Assembly: GCA_900119535.1 (NCBI GenBank)
Contig: FPJT01000009.1
Coordinates: 1-64,000, forward strand
Length of the DNA: 64,000 nucleotides
Direction of reading: 5' to 3'
Source of the DNA: Ruminococcus sp. XPD3002
Lineage (GTDB): Bacteria > Bacillota > Clostridia > Oscillospirales > Ruminococcaceae
In this document: one piece after another, positions 23,072-31,600 of the stretch
Layout: each line of letters starts with the position of its first letter
Position numbering within the stretch: position 1 is the stretch's first letter
Position numbers and translations under genes: made by a program
The notes under the pieces: model-generated
Seen by the model: the letters and a program-made list of their open reading frames with translations, nothing else
The model's database searches: none
What the model was told of the DNA's origin: nothing

Positions 23072-25693
23072 TTAAGAAATGACGAGCTTTCTGAGAAGCA
23101 GGAAGTCGTAAATATTGATCCTTCCGTCCTTGACGAGGTCTCCTGCATTCCAGTTGTTCATAGTGCCATTGTTGAGCAGATAATTCTGCATCATTACAGC
23201 ATCTGCAATATCACATTTTCCGTCCGAGTTCACATCGCCCTCGATTGTTGACTTCTTGGTTATCTCGTCGGGAGACAGTGCGTGGCGGTATACGGCAACG
23301 TTATCGACATAGCCCTTGAAATAGTCATCCTCGGGGTAATAGGACTTTCCGATGTATGAAGTGATACCGCTTCCGAGGTCGGACATCAGTGTAGCTATCT
23401 CCGTTGAAGTGTCAACAAGAGTGCCGTCCACATAGAGCTTTGCATCCGAACCGCTTACCGCAAAGGTGTAGTTGTGCCATGTGCTTCCGTCGAGACCGTA
23501 CTTCATCTCGCTCTCACCGCGCCATGTATCGGTAGTTGCAGCGAAGCGGAAGTGGTCATCAGCCACACGGAAGAAAGCGTACTTATCCTTGTCCTTACCT
23601 GCGGCAAAGGTAAAGAAGTTGCCCTGTGATTCGGACTTTACATCCATTGAAACGGTGTATTCCGTGCATCCCTCCAGCATACCCGAGGGGAATTCTGCGT
23701 AGGTACCGTCCGAACCGTTGAGATAGAGGACATTTCCCTTCTGTGGATCGTTTACTATCGAAGCTGAACCGTTTAAAGTGAGGTCCTTTTTCAGGCTTCC
23801 GCCGTTATCAGGAACGGAACTGCCGTTTGAGGTCTCGAAATCGTAGTTCACAGCAGGGGGGAGCTTGGCAGGGATCTCACCTGTGGGAGTTCCGTATATC
23901 TTAACTTCGTATACCGTAGGAGTATACCAGTTGTTTGTTGGGTTATTCTGGAGAGTTGCATTCAGTACATTCAGACGGACGTATCTGTATTTGCCCGAGA
24001 GCATATCACTGTTGAAACCGTAGGTCTTGCTTACGACCTCGCTGTCCTTGTTGGTGTGGTCGAGAATCTTCACCCAGTTTTCACGGTCATTGCTGCCCTC
24101 GACGGTGTAGGTGTAGTAGCCTTCTGAGCCCTTGCAGATGTACCACGAGGTCTGTATGTTTGCAAGGTCGCATACCTGACCGAGATCCACTTCAATGTAG
24201 AAAGGCCATCTCTTGTGGTCGCCTATGGCTGTGAAAGCGGTCCTGTAAGAGCCGTCGAAAGCCTTTGCTGCGGAATCCTCCCACTTTGCAGCTATGGAAG
24301 CTGATGCAGGCTTGTCCTGTGAGAGGAGTTCGCCCTGCTGAACGGGGAAGAGGTCGCCTGTGGATGTATTGTACTTGAAGTAGGGGTAGTAGTCATAGAA
24401 AGCGAAGCTGTTGTCAAAATACAGCGGACAAAGTGTAGTGCCGCTTGTTTCGGAGGCTCTCAGCCAGCGGTAAGCATGCATGAGATAGTTCTTGTCCTGT
24501 AGGTTAACTATCCAGCCGGACTGTGATGAGAAAGTGGAGGTGTTTCCGATATCGCGGAGCTCGCTCCAGCTGCCGTAGAGGTCCTTTGTTACGGTATATG
24601 CACCGCTGCTTGGGTACCAGCCTGCCGCCTGTGATGTGAACAGGAAGTAGTAACCGTTCTGTTTTATCATGTTGGGAAATTCACGGTACTGGTTCTCGTG
24701 GAGAGTCTTGACTACTTCGGTAACGCCGCTGTAGTCCTCGTTCATTTTAAATATGTAAAGGGTAGCGTTTGCGCCCTGACCTTCCTTGTTTGCGGCTGCG
24801 ATGAGGTAGCCTGTACCGTCGTCGTCGAAGAAGATAGCCATGTCACGAACCTGTATATCAAGCGGGTTGTATACATGGTGAACTGTGAACTGTCCGCCGG
24901 GAGTACCTGTTATTACAAGTGCCTTACCGTCACTGTATCCGCTGGGTTTCTCCCAGTGCGCCCATACAACGACTTTGTTTTTCTCGGGGATGTAGTCGAT
25001 ATGAACTGATTCTATCTTGCAGCTTTCCAGTGCTGAGTTCTGGGACTTGTCGGCAACATTGCGCTCATTGCCGAAGTGTTTTCCGTCCGATGAGGAGGTT
25101 TCCGCAAGGTAGATGTCACTTGTTCCGGGGTGGGATTTGAGTGAATAGCTGTAGTAGGTGTTTCCTACCTTGTAGCCGTTGGTCTCGTAGACGAGACTGC
25201 TGCCCTTCTGGTTGTCGTAGGTGCTGAGTCCCTGCGGCAGGACGCACGGTGATACCGACTTCACGCCCGAATACCATTCGCCCTTGCTGCCTGAAGCCTT
25301 CAGCTGGTAGTAGTAATCGTTACCTGTCTGAAGGTCGTCATCCTCGAATGAAGTGCCGCTTCCCTCGTATATCGGGACGAATCCGCTGTCGGGGTTAGTG
25401 GAGCGGTAAAGGGTGAACCTGTCAGCCGAAAGAGTGGTCGCCCACTGGATAGCGGCATGTTCGGCGGAATCGCTGCCTGCAACTGTGAAAAGGTTCGCAA
25501 CGAGACCGATATCGGTCGAAACGTTGTCCGAGACTGCCTGCTGAGGAACGGCTTCGGCTGCTGAGACAGCTTCGGGATCCAGAAATACCGCAGAAACAGG
25601 AAGTGAAGCTGCTGTCTGAGAGCAAACCAGTACCGCACCGAACAGTGCAGAGACCAGTCGGGATGCGACTGATCTGCCTGATGTTTTTTTCAT
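23072..25693 (-). CDS. Cellulosomal GH43 glycosidase (Fn3-GH43-CBM32-LamG-dockerin)
   Basis: This roughly 873-aa exported enzyme starts at 25693 after AAGGAGG; the upstream extension is rejected. In order: signal peptide (to about 45), Fn3-like domain (65-150), a five-bladed GH43 domain (165-455; SCKIESVHIDYIPEKNKVVVWAHWE, YREFPNMIKQNGYYFLFTSQ, TFSSQSGWIVNLQ), an F5/8 type C (CBM32) domain (470-600), a LamG/concanavalin domain (620-815) and a canonical dockerin (816-873; GDVNSDGKCDIADAVMM, DLVKDGRINIYDFLLL). The catalytic part most resembles GH43 subfamily 24 exo-beta-1,3-galactanases, which act on arabinogalactan. The subfamily call is moderate; the architecture is clear. Confidence 0.88.
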   Translation of the reverse strand: MKKTSGRSVASRLVSALFGAVLVCSQTAASLPVSAVFLDPEAVSAAEAVPQQAVSDNVSTDIGLVANLFTVAGSDSAEHAAIQWATTLSADRFTLYRSTNPDSGFVPIYEGSGTSFEDDDLQTGNDYYYQLKASGSKGEWYSGVKSVSPCVLPQGLSTYDNQKGSSLVYETNGYKVGNTYYSYSLKSHPGTSDIYLAETSSSDGKHFGNERNVADKSQNSALESCKIESVHIDYIPEKNKVVVWAHWEKPSGYSDGKALVITGTPGGQFTVHHVYNPLDIQVRDMAIFFDDDGTGYLIAAANKEGQGANATLYIFKMNEDYSGVTEVVKTLHENQYREFPNMIKQNGYYFLFTSQAAGWYPSSGAYTVTKDLYGSWSELRDIGNTSTFSSQSGWIVNLQDKNYLMHAYRWLRASETSGTTLCPLYFDNSFAFYDYYPYFKYNTSTGDLFPVQQGELLSQDKPASASIAAKWEDSAAKAFDGSYRTAFTAIGDHKRWPFYIEVDLGQVCDLANIQTSWYICKGSEGYYTYTVEGSNDRENWVKILDHTNKDSEVVSKTYGFNSDMLSGKYRYVRLNVLNATLQNNPTNNWYTPTVYEVKIYGTPTGEIPAKLPPAVNYDFETSNGSSVPDNGGSLKKDLTLNGSASIVNDPQKGNVLYLNGSDGTYAEFPSGMLEGCTEYTVSMDVKSESQGNFFTFAAGKDKDKYAFFRVADDHFRFAATTDTWRGESEMKYGLDGSTWHNYTFAVSGSDAKLYVDGTLVDTSTEIATLMSDLGSGITSYIGKSYYPEDDYFKGYVDNVAVYRHALSPDEITKKSTIEGDVNSDGKCDIADAVMMQNYLLNNGTMNNWNAGDLVKDGRINIYDFLLLRKLVIS

Positions 25694-26019
25694 GAATATT
25701 CCTCCTTGAAATAATATAGTTACGTTCAACTATTTGTTAATCTGATTGTAACACATATTTCACAGAATTGCAACAGTTTTCGGAATTTGCCGCATAAAAA
25801 AGCTCAGGCAAAGGGAAGCATGAACTTCTCTTTGCCTGAGTTCTCCTTTGGTGATATGTTCCGTCGGAGGATGAGGTTTTCTCGACGCTATTGCAAACGC
25901 AGCAGTCAAGAGCCTGCTGCGCTCGGAATAACACCGTGTGTTGATCCCATTTCCATAAAAACAACTTTGATGAATTAACGGTCGTTTGTCCCCCTCGGAC
26001 CGTTTGCTTCATATGCGTA
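25694..26019. other. Untranslated 3' part of peptide transcript plus GH43 promoter region
   Basis: The right part (25796-26019, minus strand) is the 3' region of the peptide transcript with several hairpins and a terminator. The left part (25694-25795) is AT-rich and must hold the GH43 promoter; no strong box was fixed. Confidence 0.6.
25796..25841 (-). terminator. Strong terminator of peptide transcript
   Basis: On the minus strand CTCAGGCAAAGAGAAG pairs with CTTCCCTTTGCCTGAG (16 bp, one G-U) around a 6-base loop, followed by CTTTTTTATG. Confidence 0.88.
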
Positions 26020-26157
26020 TCAGCCGCCGTTTCCTGTAAGCCATTTAATGATCTCACTCCAGAAATCAACTGACTCTGAAGCAGCGAATACGCTGGTTAT
26101 AAGTCCATATAAATTCACGATATGTCCTCCCTTTATCGTTATATAACATGTGCCGAT
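25800..26157 (-). ncRNA. Candidate RNAIII-like regulatory transcript
   Basis: The inferred transcript runs from about 26157 (seven bases after the -10) to the terminator, roughly 360 nt, of which only 99 code for the 32-aa peptide. The long 3' part shows hairpins: ACGGTC/GACCGT with a G-rich loop, GCAGCAG/CTGCTGC (25899-25919), and a CGTCG/CGACG stem (25862-25888) whose loop holds CCUCAUCC, complementary to GGAUGAGG-type ribosome-binding or start regions. This resembles staphylococcal RNAIII, which encodes delta-haemolysin and uses C-rich loops. It is inference from layout; no homology is claimed. Confidence 0.45.
26020..26118 (-). CDS. 32-aa amphipathic peptide next to Agr-like kinase
   Basis: The reading frame starts at GTG 26116-26118, seven bases after GGGAGG (26126-26131), and stops at TGA 26020-26022. 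The product begins MNLYGLITSVFAASES, continues VDFWSEIIKWL and ends TGNGG. It is amphipathic, Trp/Ile/Leu-rich with few charges, similar in size and character to delta-haemolysin/phenol-soluble modulins. It lacks the Cys or thiolactone core and processing tail of AgrD and is too short for a leader plus cargo bacteriocin, though it ends in Gly-Gly. It has its own promoter with LytTR-type boxes. It could be the signal sensed by the adjacent kinase, or an output peptide. The coding call rests on the ribosome site, promoter and terminator. Confidence 0.65.
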   Translation of the reverse strand: MNLYGLITSVFAASESVDFWSEIIKWLTGNGG

Positions 26158-26163
26158 GTAACT

Positions 26164-26232
26164 ATTATATTCAAAACATAAACAATAATCAAGTGCTTAA
26201 CGGTGAACGGTAGTAAAAAAACGGTAAACGGT
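26164..26232 (-). promoter_or_regulatory. LytTR/AgrA-type direct-repeat promoter
   Basis: On the minus strand TTGATT (26187-26192) and TATAAT (26164-26169) have a 17-bp spacer. Upstream lie four ACCGTT boxes at 26227-26232, 26220-26225, 26206-26211 and 26199-26204: two pairs with 7-bp offset, repeated after exactly 21 bp. AgrA-family sites are 9-bp direct repeats (consensus near ACAGTTAAG) with 12-bp gaps, the same 21-bp period; the promoter-proximal box reads ACCGTTAAG and ends three bases before the -35. Confidence 0.75.
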
Positions 26233-26234
26233 CG

Positions 26235-27542
26235 CTATACGGGCTGCATTGCATTTTCAACCTTTATAGCGGAAGGAAGGATGACTTCCGTCCTGACGAT
26301 GCCGTTTTCGTAGTTCATAAGGAACGAACCGTTTTTTGACTCGATGACCTTTTTTGCATTGCTTATGCCGTATCCGTGTCCGCCTTCGGACTTTGAAGAT
26401 ACGAATTTTCCGTTGTGCTTTACGGGCTCTGTGAGCGATGTGTTTGATACTTCAAGTATAAGCGAAGAACCGATGTTCCTTACCGATACCGATACATTTT
26501 TTTCCTCGGTCTTGACGGCTGCTTCAAAGGCATTTCTCAGCAGGTTCGAGAAAACCGTACAGAGGTCCATTGACGACAGCGAAAGCTCCATAGGCAGATA
26601 GCCGTGCCAGTTAAGAGTGACATCACTGTACTGCGATGCTATATCGTTGACAATGGCGTTTATAAGGTTGTTGCCTGTTTCGGTAGAGGTAACTATTTCG
26701 TTGAGCGAGGTCGTGAGGTTGGAAAGATAGTCCTCGAATTCCTCGTATTTGCCTTCTGAATAGAGCGTTTTAAGACAGTATAGATGACTCTTTATATCGT
26801 GGCGGAACGCTCTTGTCTCGTTCTCGCGCTTAAGGAGCATGGTGTAGTATTTTTCCTGTATCTTCATAAGCTGATTGGCTTCTGCATTTGCTTTTTTCAG
26901 CTTGTGGTTCTGTGCCTTGTTGGAGATAAGTGCCTCGCAGATGAATACGAAGAACAGACAGCTCAGACTGACTCCGAGTATCACTACTCTCATTATGTTT
27001 CCGTTGAAAGAATCCGAAGCTGAAAGCTGTATCGCTCCGAAAAACAGTCCGACGGCTATACCGCCTGCGATAAGCAGGACGGTTGTTCTGTTGGACAGAC
27101 CGTTCTTAAGCTCATTTCGCTTACGTATGTTGTGTATCATAAGCGGAAGCAGCATTATCAGCGAAAGAGAATTCATCAGCAGATACTCGAACCTGTTTTC
27201 AATGACTGAATTGAGGTTTATATCGAAAAGAGATACGCATATGCCCAAAAGCACCATATCCATTATGACGATATACAGATATCCGAGAACTGCCGCGACG
27301 TATTTCTTCTTTTCAACGGTCATTACGCATACCGCAGCTATGGAAAGAAGTCCCACTATCAGCGAATACAGCGAATGATACGCCCATACCGACAGCGCGC
27401 CTGCAAGTATGCATGAGACTGCACCGACAGTCAGCATCGTTTTCAGCGTTCGGCTCTTTATGCGGAATATGCCGAACTGAAGCATCATCAGTTTAGAAAG
27501 CTCGATGATGAAGAAAAGTAGATTAAAAAACAGATTGGTCAT
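26235..27542 (-). CDS. AgrC-like GHKL sensor histidine kinase (HPK10 type)
   Basis: This 435-aa membrane kinase has about six hydrophobic helices in residues 1-205, a coiled coil (206-240), the phospho-acceptor region ETRAFRHDIKSHL (His248), an N-box NLLRNAFEA (about 333-341) and a G-box GGHGYGI (387-393). HPK10 kinases with polytopic sensors pair with LytTR regulators and usually detect peptide pheromones. It starts 13 bp after the regulator gene with GGAGG before its ATG. Its stop lies two bases before the direct-repeat promoter of the peptide gene. Confidence 0.92.
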   Translation of the reverse strand: MTNLFFNLLFFIIELSKLMMLQFGIFRIKSRTLKTMLTVGAVSCILAGALSVWAYHSLYSLIVGLLSIAAVCVMTVEKKKYVAAVLGYLYIVIMDMVLLGICVSLFDINLNSVIENRFEYLLMNSLSLIMLLPLMIHNIRKRNELKNGLSNRTTVLLIAGGIAVGLFFGAIQLSASDSFNGNIMRVVILGVSLSCLFFVFICEALISNKAQNHKLKKANAEANQLMKIQEKYYTMLLKRENETRAFRHDIKSHLYCLKTLYSEGKYEEFEDYLSNLTTSLNEIVTSTETGNNLINAIVNDIASQYSDVTLNWHGYLPMELSLSSMDLCTVFSNLLRNAFEAAVKTEEKNVSVSVRNIGSSLILEVSNTSLTEPVKHNGKFVSSKSEGGHGYGISNAKKVIESKNGSFLMNYENGIVRTEVILPSAIKVENAMQPV

Positions 27543-27555
27543 ACGTCCTCCGTTC

Positions 27556-28257
27556 TCACATAGAGCTTGCGTTCAGGCGTATGAAGTCGAAAAGCGCCTT
27601 TCTGAACTGTGCGTTCTTGCGACGTGAGATAGGAATGGTGGTTGATATGTAGTTCATCTCTATCTCATTCTGGAGTATATTCTTGACATGCTGGAGAGAT
27701 ACCGCAAAGGACTTGTGAGTCTGGAAGAAGCTGTTCCCCACGAGTTCAAGGAGATACTTCATCGCAAGCGAAGAGGTTATCACGCCCGAACGGGTGTATA
27801 TGTATGTTCCGTCGCCGAAGGCTTCAAAGCAGACGATATCGTTCTTATCGATGAGAACGGTCTCGTGACTTGTTCTCACTGCTATCTTGCAGTTCCCGAG
27901 GAGCTCTTTATCGGCGGCATAGATAGCCTCTGCAAGCTCGTTGGGGTTTATGGGTTTAAGCAGGTAACGATAGGCTCTTACTTTAAAAGCGCTTCTTATG
28001 AATTCCGTATGACTGGTCAGGAAAATAATATGTGCAAGGCTGTCTTTTTCTCTGATGATCTTAGCGGTCTCCATGCCGTTGATATCGGGCATTTCTATGT
28101 CAAGGAAGTAAATGTCGAATTTTTCGTCTGCTTCAAGCAGCTCGCTGCCTGATGAGAATTTTTGTATCAAGTAGTCTGACTTTATACTGTGTATTTTGCT
28201 TTCGAGTGTGTCTCTGATGCAGGCTTCGTCATCGCATATTGCAACTTTTAACTGCAT
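27556..28257 (-). CDS. LytTR-family response regulator (AgrA-like)
   Basis: This 233-aa protein has a receiver domain (about 1-120) with acidic pocket CDDE and phospho-acceptor Asp53 in YFLDIEMPDINGME, and a LytTR DNA-binding domain (about 130-230; IVCFEAFGDGTYIYTRSG, FFQTHKSFAVSLQHV, ISRRKNAQFRKAL). LytTR domains bind tandem 9-bp direct repeats, matching the boxes downstream at 26199-26232. The ATG directly follows an in-frame stop (TGA), so no upstream start is possible. Its GAGGTGA lies about 26 nt away, across a hairpin. Confidence 0.94.
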   Translation of the reverse strand: MQLKVAICDDEACIRDTLESKIHSIKSDYLIQKFSSGSELLEADEKFDIYFLDIEMPDINGMETAKIIREKDSLAHIIFLTSHTEFIRSAFKVRAYRYLLKPINPNELAEAIYAADKELLGNCKIAVRTSHETVLIDKNDIVCFEAFGDGTYIYTRSGVITSSLAMKYLLELVGNSFFQTHKSFAVSLQHVKNILQNEIEMNYISTTIPISRRKNAQFRKALFDFIRLNASSM

Positions 28258-28263
28258 TCAAAC

Positions 28264-28290
28264 GCCGGTGGATGTTTCCGGCTTCACCTC
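28264..28290 (-). promoter_or_regulatory. Hairpin-spaced ribosome-binding site of response regulator
   Basis: Minus-strand order: GAGGTGA (28284-28290), stem GCCGG / CCGGC (28278-28282 and 28264-28268) with a 9-base loop, GTTTGA, then ATG. The linear gap is too long for initiation; folding the stem reduces it to about seven bases. Confidence 0.6.
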
Positions 28291-28353
28291 ACTTTCCCTG
28301 TTGTGATCCATTTCCGTTTCAGCGGATTCTCATACCCGCTGTATATTATCCCT

Positions 28354-28418
28354 GTTTGATTAATGCAAAGTGTTAAATCAAACTATTTTATTATATCATA
28401 ACTTTATGCATTTTGCAA
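28354..28418 (-). promoter_or_regulatory. Promoter of two-component operon with downstream dyad
   Basis: On the minus strand TTGCAA (28413-28418) and TATAAT (28390-28395) are 17 bp apart. GTTTGATT/AATCAAAC arms (28354-28361 and 28376-28383) lie just downstream and could be an operator or leader hairpin. Confidence 0.6.
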
Positions 28419-28579
28419 TAGCTTTTGAAGAAATTTAGATAAAAAATATTATTTTAATAAACTAAATGTATATTGTTACTAACGTATTGCTTTTTGTAAA
28501 TTAAATTATGCCGAAGCCTGTCGTAATATGCAGTTAACTGTCGTAAAAGTCGGCGGTGCGAGAATATTGACGATTTTAC

Positions 28580-28609
28580 TTGACAAGTATTTGGTAAAAG
28601 TGATATAAT
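28580..28609 (+). promoter_or_regulatory. ileS promoter
   Basis: TTGACA (28580-28585) and TATAAT (28604-28609) with an 18-bp spacer, 70 bp before the ileS ATG. Confidence 0.75.
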
Positions 28610-28677
28610 ATAGTGTATTTGTATTATGAATTAAAACTGCCCTGCGGCGGTTATGATCAACAAGAGGTGAATTATCA

Positions 28678-31600
28678 ATGAAATACGAAGAGCTCGCAGG
28701 TAAGCCCGATATAAGCGGGATACAGGAAAGCGTCCTGAAATTCTGGAAGGACGAGAAGGTGTTTGAAAAGTCTGTTGATAAGGAAGGCGCAAACGAAGTC
28801 GTCTTCTATGACGGACCTCCTTTCCCGACAGGAAAGCCTCACCACGGTACCATACTTGTATCATTCATCAAGGATATGATCGCAAGATACTGGACTATGA
28901 GAGGCTATAAGGTGCCCAGAGTATGGGGCTGGGACTGTCACGGACTTCCTATCGAGAACCAGGTCGAAAAAGACCTCGGCATCGATGACAAGAACTATAT
29001 CGAGAATACCCTCGGTATCGACAAGTTCAACGACAAGTGCTTCGAGCTGGTTTCAGGCAATAACGAGGCATGGAAGGAATACGTTGAGCAGATGGCGCGC
29101 TGGGTAGACTACGACGGTGCTTACAAGACCATGAATTTCTCATTCATGGAGAGCGTTATGTGGGCTTTCAAGCAGTGCTACGATAAAGGACTCATCTACC
29201 GTGATTACCGCGTAACTCCTTACTGTACACACTGTGAGACTTCGCTTTCTATCTCAGATACAAGAGAATCGGATTCCACACGTCCCCGTCAGGACAGATG
29301 GATAATCGCAAAGTTCGCTACAGACGAGAAGATAAACGGCAAGCCCGTATTCTTCCTTGCATGGACAACAACTCCGTGGACTCTTCCTTCAAACCTCTGC
29401 CTTGCTGTAGGTGAAGCACTGGATTACTCCTTCGTTGACGTAGGAGAGGAAATATTCATCGCTTGTACAAACGTACTTTCAAAGTATGAAAAGATATTCG
29501 GCAAAGAGCCTGTAATAGTCAAGGAGTGCAAGGGCGCAGACCTCGTGGGACGTACTTACGAGCCGCTCTTCCCCTACTTCGCAGACCTCAAGGATAAGGC
29601 TTTCAAGGTAGTTACTGCCGATTACGTAGGTTCTGACGAGGGTGTTGGTATCGTACATACAGCTCCTGCCTTCGGTGAGGACGACTACTGGACCTGCAAG
29701 AACAACGGCATCCCGCTTGTTAATCCTGTTGACGCAAAGGGACGCTTCACCGAGGAAGTTACAGACTTCTATGAGCCCGACGGCGACAAGAACGTTATCG
29801 AAATGAACCCGACTGTTATCCGCTTCCTCTATGAGCAGGGCAAGGCTGTTGCAGACGGCACCATAGAACATAACTATCCGCATTGCTGGAGATGTAAGAG
29901 ACCTCTGATCTATAAGGCTATGGATGCATGGTACTTCGATGTTACAAAGATCAAGGACAGACTCATCGAGTGCAATGAGGAGATAAACTGGGTTCCCGAG
30001 ACAGTAAAGCACGGACGTTTCGGCAAGTGGCTCGAAAATGCACGTGACTGGAACATCTCACGTAACCGCTACTGGAGCACACCTATCCCGATCTGGGAGT
30101 GCGATAAGTGCGGCGAGAGAACTGTACTCGGAAGCGCTGACGAGATCGAGGAAGTAAGCGGAGTCAAGCTCACAAACCTCCACCGTCAGTACATGGATAA
30201 GGTTACATTCAAGTGCAGCTGCGGCGGCACAAAGAAGAGAGTTCCCGAGGTTCTCGACTGCTGGTTCGAGAGCGGCTCTGTTCCTTTCGCTCAGAAGCAC
30301 TATCCATTCGAGAACAAGGAGTGGTTCGATTCACACTTCCCGAGCGACTTCATCGTTGAGTATACAGGTCAGATACGCTGCTGGTTCTATTACCTCCACG
30401 TACTTTCAGTTGCGCTCTTCGACAAGCCTTGCTTCTCAAACTGCATAGTTCACGGTACGATACTCGCAAAGGACGGAAAGAAGCTTTCCAAGTCCTCAAA
30501 GAACTACACAGATCCTATGCACCTTATGAAGAGCTTCGGTACAGACGCATTCCGTCTCTACCTCTATCAGACAAATGCAATGCTCATCGGCGATCTTCTC
30601 TTCGATGACAACGGTATACAGGACGCTTATCAGCAGATAATCCTCCCTTACTGGAATGCCTGCAACTTCTTCATAAGCTACGCTAATATAGACGATTTCA
30701 GACCTGAAAAGCTCACTCCGCCTGCATCCGACAATCAGCTTGACAGATGGATGCTGGCTAAGCTCTATGAGGCTACCGATACAATAACCAAGAATATGGA
30801 TGCATACTTCGTTAACAAGTATGTTGACAGCCTTATCGAGCTTGTGGACGGCCTTACAAACTGGTTCATCCGCCGTTCAAGACGCCGCTTCTGGGAGAAG
30901 GGCATGTCTCAGGACAAGAAGAACGCTTACGAGACACTTTACTACGTTCTCGTCAACATGACAAAGCTGTTCGCTCCTGTTGCTCCTATCATCTCGGAGA
31001 AGATCTACCAGACTCTTACAGACGGCTTTTCTGTACACCTTGATTCATGGCCTGAGATACCCGAGAGCTTCCGCGATGACGAGCTTCTCGATCAGGTAAA
31101 GCTTGTACGCAATGTTATTTACCTTGCACGTTCTATCAGAAGCAAGAACAACGTAAAGAACCGTCAGCCTCTCAGCAGACTTGGCGTTGCACTCTCCGAT
31201 GACAGCGGAATACCTGTTATCAAGTCCTTCAGCGACATAATCGCAGAGGAGCTGAACGTTAAGACAGTTGAGGTACTTGAAAGCGTTGAGAGCGTTGCAG
31301 AGGTAAAGTATGCACCTAACTTCAACGAGATAAGGAACCGTTATCCCGACAGAGTTCCCGATATCATCAAGGCTGTAAAGAGCGGCAAGTTCCGTCTTGC
31401 AGCAGAGGGCGCTGTACTTGAGATCAACGGCAGTGAAGAGACATTCGATCCCGAGATCATCCTCGTTACCTACCAGGCTAAGGAAGGTCAGCACGTTGCA
31501 AGCGAAAAGGGCATCGTTGCTGCTCTCGACCTTACTATCACTGACGAGCTCCGCGAGGAAGGCTTCGCAAGAGACATCGTCCGCAGCATCCAGGATGCCC

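Larger units (their letters stand above)
28258..28677. other. Divergent control region of response regulator and ileS
   Basis: This 420-bp AT-rich gap has no gene. It holds the minus-strand regulator promoter and leader, an inverted repeat (28354-28383), a hairpin-spaced ribosome site, and the ileS promoter with a leader of only about 60 nt. No T-box structure is seen. Confidence 0.7.

Noticed and set aside
25737..26069. 110-codon open frame on the minus strand
   Set aside because: No ribosome site, overlaps the better-supported 32-aa peptide and runs through the strong terminator hairpin.
26020..26118. AgrD precursor
   Set aside because: No Cys/Ser thiolactone core followed by an acidic conserved tail, and no AgrB-like gene nearby.
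28580..28677. T-box leader of ileS
   Set aside because: The promoter lies only about 70 bp from ATG, too short for a T-box.
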